Source: CAZXFG01 sp964640515 (GTDB taxonomy: Bacteria > Patescibacteriota > Patescibacteriia > Magasanikbacterales > GWA2-37-8). From it: a DNA stretch of 23,438 nucleotides. Shown here piece after piece: positions 23,072-23,438 of the stretch (positions are counted from its first letter, which is position 1; the number at the start of each line of letters is the position of its first letter). The position numbers were made by a program, and so were the translations under genes. The stretch covers positions 1 to 23,438 of the forward strand of contig CAZXFG010000006.1 of assembly GCA_964640515.1 (NCBI GenBank). The letters are read 5' to 3'. The notes beneath the pieces were generated by a model. That model did not search any database. It had not been told where the DNA came from and saw only the letters and a list, made by a program, of their open reading frames with translations.

Positions 23072-23094
23072 TTTATTTCCTTCGTGACATTAAT
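23065..23094 (+). promoter_or_regulatory. Possible promoter of the Cys-rich gene
   Basis: A perfect TTGACA (23065-23070), 18 bases, and ATTAAT (23089-23094). The -10 is only fair. The -35 hexamer is shared with the sigma promoter on the other strand. Confidence 0.45.
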
Positions 23095-23113
23095 AGATTA
23101 ATTTGTCACTAGA

Positions 23114-23137
23114 CGACGGTCTTTGCGCGGACCGTCG
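23114..23137 (+). promoter_or_regulatory. Leader hairpin just before the SD of the Cys-rich gene
   Basis: CGACGGTC (23114-23121) and GACCGTCG (23130-23137) form a perfect 8-bp stem with an 8-base loop. It ends 3 bases before the GGGAGG SD (23141-23146), so it could affect access of the ribosome. Confidence 0.65.
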
Positions 23138-23151
23138 AGAGGGAGGAAGCC

Positions 23152-23409
23152 ATGAGTCATCAGCAGGCAGTCATCGCCACGCCGCCACCGGGATGCGACG
23201 GCATCTGGAGAGGATTGCTCTTGGAGCAGTGCCAACACTGTGCTCTCTGCAATAGCTGCAGGGAGAGGACGCTGCAACCGGCAGGGACGCGGTCCTGCCA
23301 CGGTTTCGAGGAGGACTGCCGCCCCTGCCGGGAGAACCCCGACAGTGAGCGCTTCTACCTGGTGGAGAGTTGCGAACACCGGCGCTGGCGATTGGAGAGT
23401 CGCCAGTGA
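23152..23409 (+). CDS. Cys-rich hypothetical protein, 85 aa, GC-rich
   Basis: I do not recognise the family. Nine cysteines lie in 85 residues: Cys15, then CQHCALCNSC (Cys 27, 30, 33, 36), Cys49, CRPC (56 with 59) and Cys74. The CxxCxxCxxC run could bind zinc or an iron-sulfur cluster, but it is not the standard ferredoxin spacing. The start is fixed by GGGAGG with a 5-base spacer. GC is 58% and 73% in two sampled lines, far above the sigma operon beside it. It has a TTGACA-containing upstream region and a leader hairpin. The stop at 23407-23409 is 29 bases before the window edge, so any terminator is outside. Confidence 0.6.
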   Translation: MSHQQAVIATPPPGCDGIWRGLLLEQCQHCALCNSCRERTLQPAGTRSCHGFEEDCRPCRENPDSERFYLVESCEHRRWRLESRQ

Positions 23410-23438
23410 GCAAGCGCAACAGCGCCCGCGGCCAGCTT

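Noticed and set aside
23098..23419. Minus-strand frames opposite the Cys-rich gene
   Set aside because: Arg/Pro/Ser-rich low-complexity translations without SD, typical of GC-rich antisense; the plus frame has a strong SD.

Overview
The window looks like a chromosomal segment of a Candidate Phyla Radiation (Patescibacteria) bacterium, probably Parcubacteria-like. This is inferred from gene content and style: compact AT-leaning operons, tandem CxxC/CxxC zinc-ribbon proteins, an orphan VirD4/TraG-like ATPase with a proline-rich tail, a DUF5667/DUF5666 pair behind an ECF sigma factor, a free-standing pyruvate/PEP-binding domain, and an intein in DnaB. No rRNA, tRNA or CRISPR array was recognised.

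Layout. 1-2064 (minus): a partial mnmA, tspO and an HD-domain hydrolase in one operon, then a tandem zinc-ribbon gene with its own promoter and a structured leader. 2233-5786 (minus): a 185-aa unknown, a stand-alone PEP-synthase N-domain and the TraG/VirD4-like ATPase. 5984-8499 (minus): a GC-rich P-loop ATPase, an AMMECR1/AmrS pair and a GC-rich 61-aa zinc ribbon surrounded by strong RNA hairpins. 8692-12083 (minus): a doubtful 38-codon ORF or small RNA, Nudix, HIT and a large multi-spanning membrane protein. 12189-15942 (plus): dnaB (with intein), ybaB and recR. 15968-18544 (minus): murA and ctpA. 18669-20907 (plus): a small unknown, a PEGA-domain membrane protein and RNase HI. 21040-23036 (minus): ECF sigma factor, DUF5667 membrane protein, DUF5666 secreted protein. 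23152-23409 (plus): a Cys-rich 85-aa unknown.

How the genes fit together. Replication and repair (DnaB, YbaB, RecR, RNase HI), envelope building and processing (MurA, CtpA, PEGA protein, membrane protein), nucleotide and tRNA housekeeping (MnmA, Nudix, HIT, HD) and one signalling operon (sigma/DUF5667/DUF5666) make up the normal background. Most of these genes have no Shine-Dalgarno (SD) sequence. Several have a good -35/-10 promoter so close to the ATG that the mRNA would be leaderless or nearly so.

The most unusual pattern is a second class of four genes (5984-6601, 8314-8499, 18669-18890, 23152-23409). They have strong canonical SD sequences, clearly higher GC (least marked for 18669-18890), hairpins in the leader and/or 3' end, and (three of four) no family I recognise. 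They sit singly between ordinary operons, like inserted cassettes. The window also has palindromic repeats inserted in frame in three protein genes, two longer MITE-like hairpin elements, a nested 122-nt hairpin after rnhA, and a zinc-ribbon mRNA leader with two mutually exclusive pairings near the start codon.
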